Below are positions 56,455 through 64,000 of a DNA stretch of 64,000 nucleotides, piece after piece. The position numbers were made by a program, and so were the translations under genes. The stretch's first letter is position 1. Each line of letters opens with the position of its first letter. This DNA is from an uncultured Tateyamaria sp. (lineage in GTDB: Bacteria; Pseudomonadota; Alphaproteobacteria; Rhodobacterales; Rhodobacteraceae), in NCBI RefSeq assembly GCF_947494755.1, contig NZ_CANLVZ010000004.1, forward strand, positions 62,001-126,000, written 5' to 3'. The notes below the pieces were generated by a model. It was not told where the DNA came from and made no database searches. It saw only the letters and a program-made list of their open reading frames with translations.

Positions 56455-57927
56455 ATGGAACCTTTGACATGGACCGGAACGCTTGGGCAATTTCTGGACC
56501 CCGTGCTGTATGTTCTGGTGGCGCTGTTTCTCGTCGTCGTGCTGGCGCAGATCGTTCTCAGCATCGCCACGGGCGGCGCGCGCGTCGTCACCAACCCAGA
56601 TGGCACGCTGAGCACGGCCGGTGGCCCTTATGATCTGGCCGCAACCGCGACGCGCTGGACAGGCGCAGCCCTGCTCGCGCTGCTGGTGATCTATGTGCTT
56701 GCCGGTGCGGTTGGCGGCGCGGGACTGGGCGGGATCATCGGTGGGATGAGCCAGCAGTTGATCCCGGTCTGGATCGCGCTGGTGGTCACTTTTGTGGTGT
56801 CGATCCAGTTCAAGCGGCGCTTGGGCCTCTACGGCAAGCTCTTTGACTCGACCGTGGGCATGATCGGCTTTGCGCTGGTGATGTTCTGGGTGTTCGCAGG
56901 TGTGATGGCGGGCCTGTTCGACTGGATTTCGACCCATGACAGCCTGACGCAAGTATCGGGAATGAAGAACAAGGTGCCCGGCACGCCGCTGCGCGGTGCC
57001 GAAGACGGCCAATATGCCTGGTATCTTCTGGGCGGCGACAACCTCGCGCGCGACGTCTTCAGCCGCCTGTTCAAGGGGGCCTGGGTCGTGGTGCAGATCG
57101 CACCGCTGGCCACGCTGTTCGCCTTCATGGTCGGCATCACGCTTGGCCTGCCCGCAGGCTACTACGGAGGACGGCTGGATACGATCCTGTCGTTCCTGGC
57201 CAACCTGATCCTCGCCTTTCCGGTCATCCTGCTGTTTTACCTGCTGGTCACGCCCGAGATCGTGGCGACGGGCATTCCCAACTACATGGCGACGGTGCTG
57301 TTCATCTTTCCGCTGATCTTTGTCGCAGTGTTGCTGAACTCGCGCTATTACACGCAACCTTCGTTCCGCACGCCGCTGCTGATCGCGGTGCTGGGGGTTT
57401 TGGGCTGGATCTACCTGTCGTTGATTTCGACCAATGGGGCCATCGTGTCCACGGCGACCTACGCGATCCCCGGCCTGCCCGGCGCGGTGGATCTTTTTGA
57501 CATCGATCCGGGCATTCTGGTCGTATTCGTGTCCGTCGTCTTTGTGAACGCGCCCACGGTCTTTCGGATCGTGCGGGGCCTCGCGCTCGACATCAAGACA
57601 CGCGACTATGTGGCCGCCGCCCAGACACGTGGCGAGGGCCCGTGGTACATCATGCTGTGGGAGATCCTGCCCAACGCGCGCGGGCCGCTGATCGTCGATT
57701 TCTGTCTGCGTATCGGCTACACTACCATACTGCTCGGCACGCTCGGCTTTTTCGGCCTCGGCCTTGAAAGCGAAAGCCCGGATTGGGGGACGACCATCAA
57801 CGCCGGTCGCCGCCTGCTGTCGGTCTATCCGCATGTCGCGATTGCGCCGGCCCTTGCGCTGCTGACGCTGGTGCTGGGGTTGAACCTGCTGGCGGACGGC
57901 TTGCGCGAAGAGAGTCTGAAAGACTGA
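56455..57927 (+). CDS. Peptide-type ABC transporter permease (DppC/OppC family), extended
   Basis: A 490-aa permease, clearly longer than the usual 280-300 aa. The first 165 residues add about four extra membrane segments (FLDPVLYVLVALFLVVVLAQIVL and others) ahead of the canonical DppC core, which holds DNLARDVFSRLFKGAWVVVQIAPLATL and the coupling loop KTRDYVAAAQTRGEGPWYIMLWEILPNARGP. A GGGAGGG ribosome-binding site precedes the start, 15 bp after the first permease. The extended form is known in some proteobacterial transporters. Confidence 0.93.
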   Translation: MEPLTWTGTLGQFLDPVLYVLVALFLVVVLAQIVLSIATGGARVVTNPDGTLSTAGGPYDLAATATRWTGAALLALLVIYVLAGAVGGAGLGGIIGGMSQQLIPVWIALVVTFVVSIQFKRRLGLYGKLFDSTVGMIGFALVMFWVFAGVMAGLFDWISTHDSLTQVSGMKNKVPGTPLRGAEDGQYAWYLLGGDNLARDVFSRLFKGAWVVVQIAPLATLFAFMVGITLGLPAGYYGGRLDTILSFLANLILAFPVILLFYLLVTPEIVATGIPNYMATVLFIFPLIFVAVLLNSRYYTQPSFRTPLLIAVLGVLGWIYLSLISTNGAIVSTATYAIPGLPGAVDLFDIDPGILVVFVSVVFVNAPTVFRIVRGLALDIKTRDYVAAAQTRGEGPWYIMLWEILPNARGPLIVDFCLRIGYTTILLGTLGFFGLGLESESPDWGTTINAGRRLLSVYPHVAIAPALALLTLVLGLNLLADGLREESLKD

Positions 57928-57940
57928 TTTCAAGTGTGGG

Positions 57941-57990
57941 ACCGGGGGCCAGCCCCCGGACCCCCGCGATATTTTAGGTCAAAAGAGGCA
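57941..57990 (+). repeat. Leader repeat, copy 4, with perfect hairpin
   Basis: CCGGGGGC-CA-GCCCCCGG (57942-57959) is followed by GATATTTTAGGTCAAAAGAG, 35-54 bp before the ATPase start codon. It shares the GC-rich-arm plus ATATTTT layout of the copies at 17217, 21466 and 23411. It sits inside an operon between the second permease and the ATPase gene. Confidence 0.6.
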
Positions 57991-58024
57991 GGGCACCTGC
58001 GCATTGACCGAGGAGACGAACACG

Positions 58025-60112
58025 ATGGCGAAACTGGATCATGATGGCCCGATCCTCGAGATCGACAAGCTGAGCATTTCATTCTTCACGCGACTGCGCG
58101 AAATTCCTGCCGTGATGGATTTTTCGGTGACCGTGCAACCCGGCGAGGCTGTCGGTCTTGTAGGGGAATCGGGCTGCGGCAAATCCACTGTGGCCCTCGG
58201 GGTCATGCAGGATCTGGGCAAGAACGGGCGCATCGTCGGCGGCTCGATCAAGTTCAAGGGCCGCGACCTGCAAGAGATGAGCGCCGAGGAGCTGCGCGAC
58301 ATCCGCGGCTCGGAAATCGCGATGATCTATCAGGAGCCGATGGCATCGCTGAACCCGGCCATGAAGATCGGCAAGCAGTTGATGGAAGTGCCGATGATCC
58401 ATCAGGGCATGTCCGAAAAAGACGCCTACGAGCGCGCCTTGCAGGTGGTCACGGATGTGAAGCTGCCCGACCCCAAGCGTATACTGAATTCCTTTCCCCA
58501 CCAGCTTTCGGGCGGCCAGCAGCAGCGCATCGTGATCGCGATGGCGCTGATGTCCGAACCCTCGCTGTTGATCCTCGATGAACCGACCACGGCGCTTGAT
58601 GTGACTGTCGAAGCGGCGGTGGTCGAACTGGTCAAGGACTTGGGCAAGAAATACGGCACCTCCATGCTGTTCATCAGCCACAACCTCGGTCTGGTGCTGG
58701 AAACCTGCGACCGTATCTGCGTGATGTATTCCGGCGAAGCGGTGGAGCGCGGCAGCATTGAACAGGTGTTTGACGAGATGCAGCACCCCTATACGCAGGC
58801 GCTGTTCCGCTCGATCCCCCTGCCCGGTGCGGACAAGAACGCGCGTCCTCTTGTGGCGATCCCCGGCAACTTCCCCCTGCCCCATGAACGCCCACCCGGC
58901 TGCAATTTCGGCCCGCGCTGTGACTATTTCGAGGCTGGGCGGTGTGACGTCAAACAGGCGATCCCGATGCGCCCCGCGAACCCCGATGGCAGCCACGAAA
59001 CCCGCTGCGTCAAATTCGAGGAAATCGACTGGAACGCGCCGATGGAGCTGGCCGAGGTCAAGCAGAAGGGCGAGATCGGCGATGTCGTCCTGAAGATGGA
59101 CAACCTCAAGAAATATTACGAGGTCGCGGCCTCTGCCCTGTTCTCGTCCGGTGAAAAGAAGGTGGTGAAGGCCAACGAGACGCTGAGCTTCGAGGCGCGC
59201 GAATCCGAAACCCTCGCCATCGTGGGCGAGTCGGGCTGCGGCAAATCCACATTCGCGAAGGTGCTGATGGGGCTCGAGACGGCGACCGAGGGCACTATCA
59301 CCCTTGGCAACAAGGCCATTCAGGACATTCCCATCGAAGAGCGTGACACCCAGACCGTTGCGGACGTGCAGATGGTGTTCCAGAACCCGTTCGACACACT
59401 CAATCCGTCCATGACGGTGGGCCGCCAGATCATCCGCGCGCTCGAGATTTTCAAAGTCGGCAAGAACGAGGCCGAGCGGCATCAGCGTATGCTCGAACTG
59501 TTGGACCTTGTGAAGCTGCCGCGCGCCTTTGCAACGCGCATGCCGCGCCAGTTGTCAGGTGGTCAGAAGCAGCGGGTCGGGATCGCCCGCGCCTTTGCTG
59601 GGGATGCGCGCATCGTGGTGGCGGACGAACCCGTCTCGGCCCTTGATGTGTCTGTGCAGGCCGCCGTCACCGACCTTTTGATGGAAATCCAGCGCGAGCA
59701 CAAAACGACCCTGCTGTTTATCAGCCACGACCTGTCGATCGTGCGCTACCTCAGCGACCGGGTGATGGTCATGTATCTCGGCCATGTGGTCGAACTCGGG
59801 AGCACCGATCAGGTGTTCTCGCCCCCCTATCATCCCTATACCGAGGCGCTGCTGTCGGCCGTGCCCATCGCCGACACCAAGGTCGAGAAAAAGCATATCG
59901 TGCTCGAAGGTGACATTCCGTCGGCGATGAACCCGCCGCCGGGCTGTCCGTTCCAGACCCGGTGCCGTTGGAAGTCTGAAGTGCCGGGCGGCCTGTGTGA
60001 AAAAGAGGTGCCGCCCGTGCGTCACCTCGCCGAAGGGCATCAGGTGAAATGCCATCTGGCCGACGACATCCTTGCCCGGATGGAGCCGGTCATCAAAATC
60101 GCTGCAGAATAA
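58025..60112 (+). CDS. Fused double ABC ATPase (DppD-DppF type)
   Basis: A 695-aa protein joining the two ATPases of a peptide-type importer. Domain 1: Walker A GESGCGKST at residues 47-55, signature LSGGQQQRIVIAMAL, Walker B LLILDEPTTALD, then the peptide-transporter tail PPGCNFGPRCDYFEAGRCDV with cysteines as in 4Fe-4S-type tails. Domain 2: GESGCGKST near 401, LSGGQKQRVGIARAF, IVVADEPVSALD and PPGCPFQTRCRWKSE. The start at 58025 has AGGAG nine bases upstream. It energises the two permeases upstream. Confidence 0.95.
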   Translation: MAKLDHDGPILEIDKLSISFFTRLREIPAVMDFSVTVQPGEAVGLVGESGCGKSTVALGVMQDLGKNGRIVGGSIKFKGRDLQEMSAEELRDIRGSEIAMIYQEPMASLNPAMKIGKQLMEVPMIHQGMSEKDAYERALQVVTDVKLPDPKRILNSFPHQLSGGQQQRIVIAMALMSEPSLLILDEPTTALDVTVEAAVVELVKDLGKKYGTSMLFISHNLGLVLETCDRICVMYSGEAVERGSIEQVFDEMQHPYTQALFRSIPLPGADKNARPLVAIPGNFPLPHERPPGCNFGPRCDYFEAGRCDVKQAIPMRPANPDGSHETRCVKFEEIDWNAPMELAEVKQKGEIGDVVLKMDNLKKYYEVAASALFSSGEKKVVKANETLSFEARESETLAIVGESGCGKSTFAKVLMGLETATEGTITLGNKAIQDIPIEERDTQTVADVQMVFQNPFDTLNPSMTVGRQIIRALEIFKVGKNEAERHQRMLELLDLVKLPRAFATRMPRQLSGGQKQRVGIARAFAGDARIVVADEPVSALDVSVQAAVTDLLMEIQREHKTTLLFISHDLSIVRYLSDRVMVMYLGHVVELGSTDQVFSPPYHPYTEALLSAVPIADTKVEKKHIVLEGDIPSAMNPPPGCPFQTRCRWKSEVPGGLCEKEVPPVRHLAEGHQVKCHLADDILARMEPVIKIAAE

Positions 60113-60125
60113 GGGGGCGGGCCGA

Positions 60126-60554
60126 CTACCCGACAGCCGTCAGGGTCGCGGCGTAAATCTGTATGTCCGACCAGTTGGAGGCCAGCACCCCGGCAAAGTA
60201 GCCAAGCCAGAACTGCGACACCCGCGGGCTTCCGCAAATCTGGCCAAGCAGGAAACCGATGGGGCCAACAGCCACACCTGCCAGCAGCCCCATCATGGTG
60301 CGATCCGCCATGACCAGCTCGTAAAGCGTTTCCATATCCATGGAGAGCAAGGTCGACAGACCGAATTGCTGGGCAAAGATCAACCCGGCCAGCCCACCCA
60401 ACAGCCCGCCCGCGACCAGTAGTTCACCGTAAATGCGGCGCAACACCTTTCGGGACTGAATGAGGTTCTGCGCCCGGTACCCGGCAGACGCACCAAACGT
60501 GGTGTGGTTCTCGATGCGCGCGACGCGATCAGAAAACGAGCTTTGAGCCTTCAT
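60126..60554 (-). CDS. Small membrane protein, unknown function
   Basis: A 142-aa protein with a soluble N-terminal 40 residues (SFSDRVARIENHTTFGA, QNLIQSRKVLRRIYGE), a hydrophobic segment at about 45-64 (ELLVAGGLLGGLAGLIFA), another at about 87-108 (MGLLAGVAVGPIGFLLGQI) and a weaker third near 118-128. No family is recognised. It is convergent with the ATPase gene, 13 bp apart. Confidence 0.75.
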   Translation of the reverse strand: MKAQSSFSDRVARIENHTTFGASAGYRAQNLIQSRKVLRRIYGELLVAGGLLGGLAGLIFAQQFGLSTLLSMDMETLYELVMADRTMMGLLAGVAVGPIGFLLGQICGSPRVSQFWLGYFAGVLASNWSDIQIYAATLTAVG

Positions 60555-60658
60555 CTGGCGTCCTTTCGTGCTGCCACCGCAGCGTCAGACCCGGAGGCGG
60601 ACACGCTACGCGTCAGGTCGTATCCTGCAATCAGGGCGGGAGTGTGACAGAACACGAA

Positions 60659-60689
60659 CAAAAACGCGCCACATCCGAGATGCGGCGCG
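60659..60689 (-). terminator. Intrinsic terminator of the secreted-protein gene at 60728
   Basis: On the minus strand CGCGCC, one mismatch, CATC-TCG-GATG and GGCGCG form an 11-position stem with a 3-nt loop, followed by TTTTTGTT. It lies 39 bp beyond the stop codon of the gene at 60728-61240. Confidence 0.8.
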
Positions 60690-60727
60690 CTTGGGTATCG
60701 CGGTGATCATGCAGGTGTCTGCGATGA

Positions 60728-61240
60728 TTAGTTATATGGTGTGACTTCGATCTCTTCGGGCAGCAGTTTGACCACTTGATCAGCGGCACCTGCCATCAGC
60801 ACGCGGTAAAAGTCGGGTGCCGTCGCATCAACCACCTTGAATCCGGCGGGCACGGGGACACTGACCTCGGTCGCGCTCACACGGGCGGGATAGATTTCGG
60901 ACGGAAACGCATTGTCGGGATGCGAATACATCACGGTGATCTGCATCTCGTTGAACTCGGTGCTGTCGGGCGCGATCGTGTCACCATCCAGCAGCAACTC
61001 GATCACCTGCACTTCGATCTGCGCGTCTTTCTCCATGCCGGTCATCGGCAGGCGCGCTTCGATTGCGTTTTCCAGATCTTCGGTGATGTTGGGAAAGAAC
61101 AGGAACGAGGCAGCACCCTCGATCCCCGCTGTACGGCTTTCGACGGTCACGTCACCCAATGGAGTTGCAGCCTGTGCGGCGCTCAGGGATGTGGCGCTCA
61201 GCAATGCGGCGATAGCGGTCTTCTTCATGAACTGTGTCAT
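60728..61240 (-). CDS. Secreted protein, unknown function
   Basis: A 170-aa protein with a clear signal peptide (KKTAIAALLSATSLSAAQA, cleavage before ATP). The mature part is predicted beta-rich, acidic and without cysteine: GDVTVESRTAGIEGAASFLFFPNI near its start and EIEVTPYN at the end. No known family is recognised. The start is ATG at 61240 (or 61228). It has its own terminator. Confidence 0.75.
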   Translation of the reverse strand: MTQFMKKTAIAALLSATSLSAAQAATPLGDVTVESRTAGIEGAASFLFFPNITEDLENAIEARLPMTGMEKDAQIEVQVIELLLDGDTIAPDSTEFNEMQITVMYSHPDNAFPSEIYPARVSATEVSVPVPAGFKVVDATAPDFYRVLMAGAADQVVKLLPEEIEVTPYN

Positions 61241-61436
61241 CTGTGTCTTTCCTTTTCTTTTTGTCGTCGCTGCAGAAATGCCTATAGGGACATGTCGCGG
61301 TGCAGCGTCTTCATCGAGAGAACAAGACAGGGGTTTAATAAGTTCCGACAAGGCACATGCGCCAGCGTATTGCAGCGCAAGCGCGTGTGGACTATCCGCA
61401 GAATAGCGAAAGCAATTCAGCACCTTAGCGCAAGCA

Positions 61437-62030
61437 CTAGCTGCCCCAGATAATTTTCACGTAATTGCGGGTTTCTTTGAAGGGCGGCACGCCGTTGTAC
61501 TTTTTCACAGCCCCCGGACCAGCGTTATAGGCGGCCAATGCCAGCCGCCAGCTGCCAAACTCGGCATATTGCTGCTTGAGGTACCGCGCGCCCCCGTCAA
61601 GGTTTTCGGCAGGCACCTTGGGGTCCACACCCAGCCCACGGGCTGTTGCGGGCATCAACTGCGCCAGACCATAGGCACCCTTGTGCGAGCGGGCCTTGGC
61701 GTTCCAGCCCGATTCTTGTTGGACAAGGCGCAGGAACAGGTCTTCGGGCACGCCGTGGCGTCGGGCGGCATCCTTGGCCAAAGCCAGAAACGGACCGCGA
61801 TATTTGCCTTTGTATTCAGGGCTCGACCCTGTGGTGTCCCACTTGGTCGGCGTCACCACCTTGGGCGGCTGCAAACGCACCGAATTGGAATACTGTTTGG
61901 CGGCGCGACTATCGAGAACTTTGGTCTGCGATTTGAACAGCTTAGTGCGGTTGCGGCTCGACAAAGTCTGCGCCATCCCAGCTTCGGCCACCAGCGCCAA
62001 GATAATGGCTCCTGCCCATACGCCCCGCAT
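61437..62030 (-). CDS. SLT-type lytic transglycosylase
   Basis: A 197-aa periplasmic muramidase-like enzyme with a signal peptide ([19 protein letters not shown]) and an SLT domain: [43 protein letters not shown] holds the catalytic Glu in QESGW, and [36 protein letters not shown] the AYNAGPGAV motif. It cleaves peptidoglycan with 1,6-anhydroMurNAc formation, the substrate source of AnmK. In-frame starts at 62096 and 62108 are possible; 62030 is chosen because it gives a classic signal peptide. It is divergent from ssb. Confidence 0.9.
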   Translation of the reverse strand: MRGVWAGAIILALVAEAGMAQTLSSRNRTKLFKSQTKVLDSRAAKQYSNSVRLQPPKVVTPTKWDTTGSSPEYKGKYRGPFLALAKDAARRHGVPEDLFLRLVQQESGWNAKARSHKGAYGLAQLMPATARGLGVDPKVPAENLDGGARYLKQQYAEFGSWRLALAAYNAGPGAVKKYNGVPPFKETRNYVKIIWGS

Positions 62031-62124
62031 CTTGCCCTGCACCCCAGTCCATGCCTCGAATTGTTCTTGGCGCACTATATACGGTTTTTTGGCCATTGTG
62101 CCAGTCACGAAGACGAAATGGCGT

Positions 62125-62140
62125 TTAAGCCGCCGTTAAC
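62125..62140. promoter_or_regulatory. CtrA-type binding site between ssb and the SLT gene
   Basis: TTAA (62125-62128), seven bases, then TTAAC (62136-62140) followed by CAT. The spacing fits the alphaproteobacterial cell-cycle regulator CtrA (TTAA-N7-TTAAC). It lies in the divergent region 72 bp before the ssb start codon and close to the SLT gene start. No binding data can be read from the sequence. Confidence 0.6.
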
Positions 62141-62211
62141 CATGTGTAGTCTAGCCAAAAGCACACTGCGGCGCCCGGAATCGGCGCGCCCGTCAAGCCA
62201 AGGGGAAGAAT

Positions 62212-62727
62212 ATGGCAGGGTCCGTTAACAAAGTCATTCTGATCGGCAATCTGGGGCGCGACCCGGAGGTGCGCACGTTCCAGAATGGCGGCAAAGTCTG
62301 CAACCTGCGCATCGCCACGTCCGAGACGTGGAAGGATCGCAACACCGGCGAGCGCAAGGAAAAGACCGAGTGGCACTCCGTCGCGATTTTTCAGGAAGGG
62401 CTGGTGCGCATCGCCGAACAGTATCTTCGCAAAGGCTCCAAGGTCTACATTGAAGGGCAGTTGCAAACCCGCAAATGGCAGGACCAATCGGGTCAGGACA
62501 AATACAGCACCGAAGTTGTCTTGCAGGGCTATGGCGGCACGCTCACGATGCTGGATGGTCGCGACGGCGGCGGCGGCGCTGGCGGCAACTATGGCGGTGG
62601 CGGCGGTGGTGGCCAGATGGGCTATGACGATCGCGACAGCGGCTATGGCGGCAGCAGCAGCGGTGGCGGTGGTGGTGGCAATGCCCCAGGCCCAAGCCGT
62701 GATCTCGACGACGAGATCCCGTTCTGA
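62212..62727 (+). CDS. ssb: Single-stranded DNA-binding protein
   Basis: A 171-aa SSB. The OB-fold at residues 1-110 has [30 protein letters not shown] and [19 protein letters not shown] Gly/Ser/Asp-rich linker from about 118 to 155 follows, and the tail ends DLDDEIPF, the conserved acidic tip that recruits partner proteins (HolC among them). A strong AGGGGAAG precedes the ATG. Alphaproteobacterial ssb often lies beside uvrA; here it lies next to a transglycosylase and aroB. Confidence 0.98.
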   Translation: MAGSVNKVILIGNLGRDPEVRTFQNGGKVCNLRIATSETWKDRNTGERKEKTEWHSVAIFQEGLVRIAEQYLRKGSKVYIEGQLQTRKWQDQSGQDKYSTEVVLQGYGGTLTMLDGRDGGGGAGGNYGGGGGGGQMGYDDRDSGYGGSSSGGGGGGNAPGPSRDLDDEIPF

Positions 62728-62736
62728 GCCCTTTCC

Positions 62737-63048
62737 ATGGGTCCTGAACTGCGGATCATTCTGTTTCTGATCGCGGCATTCGGCTTTGCCTATGTCGCGG
62801 TCTATCCGCGACTGGGCGTGCAACGACTTGGTGCGTTGCTGGCCTATGATGCGGTGATATCGGCGGTGGTCTTCCTGTGCATCGCCGTTGCCTATGCAGG
62901 ACAGGGTCTGTCGTTTGTGATGCTCGGGCTGCCGCTGCCCTGGTGGGCATTTACCGTCCTTGCCGGGGTTGTGATCGAGACTCCGTTCTACTTCTGGTTC
63001 TGTACCCGTCATGGCATCGACCCATGGGGCCAGGATATCGACGACTAG
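62737..63048 (+). CDS. Small membrane protein, unknown function
   Basis: A 103-aa protein with three hydrophobic segments, about residues 6-24, 36-58 and 65-88, and a short acidic C-terminus (DPWGQDIDD). GPELRIILFLIAAFGFAYV begins it and AGVVIETPFYFWFCTRHG is a late feature. No family is recognised. It starts 9 bp after ssb stops, so it is probably co-transcribed with it. The stop overlaps the opposing aroB end by 4 bp. Confidence 0.8.
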   Translation: MGPELRIILFLIAAFGFAYVAVYPRLGVQRLGALLAYDAVISAVVFLCIAVAYAGQGLSFVMLGLPLPWWAFTVLAGVVIETPFYFWFCTRHGIDPWGQDIDD

Positions 63049-64000
63049 GCCAGTGCGTCGCTCAGCACGCCCAAGACCACCTCTCGCGGCACGTCAGAGG
63101 TGACAAAAGCCGACCCGATCCCGCGCACCAGCACAAAGTTCAGCGTGCCTGCCACCACCTTTTTGTCCTGCCCCATCAACTCCAGCAGCGCAGCCGCATC
63201 CGGCAACTCACCGGGGATATCGGCCAGATCCGTCTTCATGCCCATGGCTTTGATATGGGCGCGCACCCGGCTTGGGTCTTCCTGACTGCACAAGCCAAGG
63301 CGAGCCGACAGCTCGAAGGCCAACGCGCAGCCCACAGCCACCCCTTCGCCGTGCAACAGGCGATCCGAATAGCCCGTGGCCGCCTCAAGCGCGTGGCAGA
63401 AGGTGTGACCCAGGTTGAGCAAGGCGCGGTCTCCCTGCTCGGTCTCATCCCGGGTCACGATATCGGCCTTCATCTGAACCGAGCGTCTTACCGCCTCGAC
63501 CCGCAGCACCATATCACCTTGGGCCATCGCGGGTGCGTTTTCGTCAAGCCAGTCGAAGAACGCCGCATCCCCAAGCAGGCCATATTTCACAACCTCCCCG
63601 TACCCGGCCAGAAAATCGCGCGCCGTCAACGTGTCGAGCACGTCAGTATCCGCCAGCACGAGGCTGGGTTGATGAAACGCCCCGGCCAGGTTCTTGCCCT
63701 GGGCCGTGTTGATCCCCGTCTTGCCCCCGACCGAACTGTCAACCTGCGCCAGCAGTGACGTCGGGACCTGAACGAACCGCACACCGCGCCGCAGGATCGC
63801 GCAGGCAAACCCCACCAGATCGCCGATCACACCGCCCCCGAGGGCGATGACCATATCCTGCCGCTCGACCTTTTGATCAAGCAGCCACTCGGTCACCTGC
63901 CCCAGATGCGCCCAGCTTTTGGTGGCCTCCCCGGGGGGCAGTTCTAGGGACACAAGGTCGATGCCCGCCTGCGCCAGACCAGCGCGCAACCCTTCAAGAT
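63045..64000 (-). CDS. aroB: 3-dehydroquinate synthase (partial, N-terminus beyond right edge)
   Basis: Second enzyme of the shikimate pathway (DAHP to 3-dehydroquinate). About 318 C-terminal residues are present. VIALGGGVIGDLVGFACAILRRGV is the NAD site, QVPTSLLAQVDSSVGGKTGIN and KNLAGAFHQPSLVLAD the substrate site, and RALLNLGHTFCHALEAATGYSDRLLHGEGVAVG the zinc-binding histidine region. The frame is open to base 64000, so the true start lies outside; an aroK is the usual upstream neighbour. Confidence 0.97.
   Translation of the reverse strand, partial: LEGLRAGLAQAGIDLVSLELPPGEATKSWAHLGQVTEWLLDQKVERQDMVIALGGGVIGDLVGFACAILRRGVRFVQVPTSLLAQVDSSVGGKTGINTAQGKNLAGAFHQPSLVLADTDVLDTLTARDFLAGYGEVVKYGLLGDAAFFDWLDENAPAMAQGDMVLRVEAVRRSVQMKADIVTRDETEQGDRALLNLGHTFCHALEAATGYSDRLLHGEGVAVGCALAFELSARLGLCSQEDPSRVRAHIKAMGMKTDLADIPGELPDAAALLELMGQDKKVVAGTLNFVLVRGIGSAFVTSDVPREVVLGVLSDALA

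Noticed and set aside
55291-57933. 880-codon open frame on the minus strand opposite the two permeases
   Set aside because: The composition is His/Arg/Gln/Asp-rich without any domain. It is the mirror of a GC-rich membrane-protein gene, whose own frame has clear permease motifs.

Overview
The window is high-GC chromosomal DNA (roughly 60-65 % by eye) from an alphaproteobacterium, most likely the Roseobacter group of the Rhodobacteraceae. The inference rests on content and order: lptF-lptG-lptD-surA-pdxA-rsmA; prfA-prmC next to a DUF4167 gene; an LpxI-type lipid A enzyme instead of LpxH; a Fur/Mur regulator without cysteines; and short intergenic leaders with a CATATTTTT-like core. There are no phage genes, transposases, CRISPR arrays or rRNA genes. 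The window is almost wholly core genome, densely packed, with many ATGA/GTGA start-stop overlaps.

Layout. 1-1282: the 5' part of an EnvZ-like histidine kinase running off the left edge. 1349-8.5 kb: an MBL-fold hydrolase, tRNA-Asn with a clear promoter, aldose 1-epimerase, TfoX-C protein, a Pmp3/DUF4112 membrane pair, ndk, an ABC-F ATPase, MarC and a membrane-anchored aspartic protease. 8.5-10.4 kb: pepA-holC on the minus strand. 10.6-18.1 kb: the LPS-export and outer-membrane operon lptF-lptG-lptD-surA-pdxA-rsmA. 18.1-24.6 kb, mostly minus: DUF4167, prfA-prmC, DUF1499, and an M20 amidohydrolase followed by two ureohydrolases (agmatinase family). 24.7-29.8 kb: mazG, a nucleoside hydrolase/GrpB/GNAT operon, selO and a DMT exporter. 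30-41 kb: DUF533, RhlE-type helicase, Fur/Mur, a secreted glycoamylase-like protein, a second DMT exporter, enolase with two small followers, an FAD oxidoreductase, a DUF985 cupin, anmK and tyrS.

41-53.2 kb, minus: the envelope/isoprenoid/translation cluster read as pyrH-frr-uppS-cdsA-dxr-rseP-(41-aa membrane protein)-bamA-skp-fabZ-lpxA-lpxI-lpxB. lpxD, which other proteobacteria keep between skp and fabZ, is not there. 53.3-60.1 kb, plus: miaA, an AraC regulator and a peptide-type ABC transporter (two permeases, one fused double ATPase) with no substrate-binding protein in the window. 60.1-64 kb: small membrane or secreted proteins, an SLT lytic transglycosylase divergent from ssb, and the C-terminal part of aroB running off the right edge.

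The window is dominated by outer-membrane construction: LPS transport (LptFGD), lipid A synthesis (LpxA, LpxI, LpxB, FabZ), OMP assembly (BamA, Skp, SurA, RseP), undecaprenyl phosphate and phospholipid precursors (UppS, CdsA, Dxr) and wall recycling (AnmK, SLT). The most notable observations are: uppS has no canonical start codon and appears to begin at ATC; LptD carries a perfect dockerin/EF-hand-like calcium loop; a full CtrA-type site lies between ssb and the transglycosylase; two ureohydrolases overlap next to an amidohydrolase; an uncharacterised 41-aa membrane protein sits between rseP and bamA; and a short leader repeat occurs upstream of four unrelated genes.
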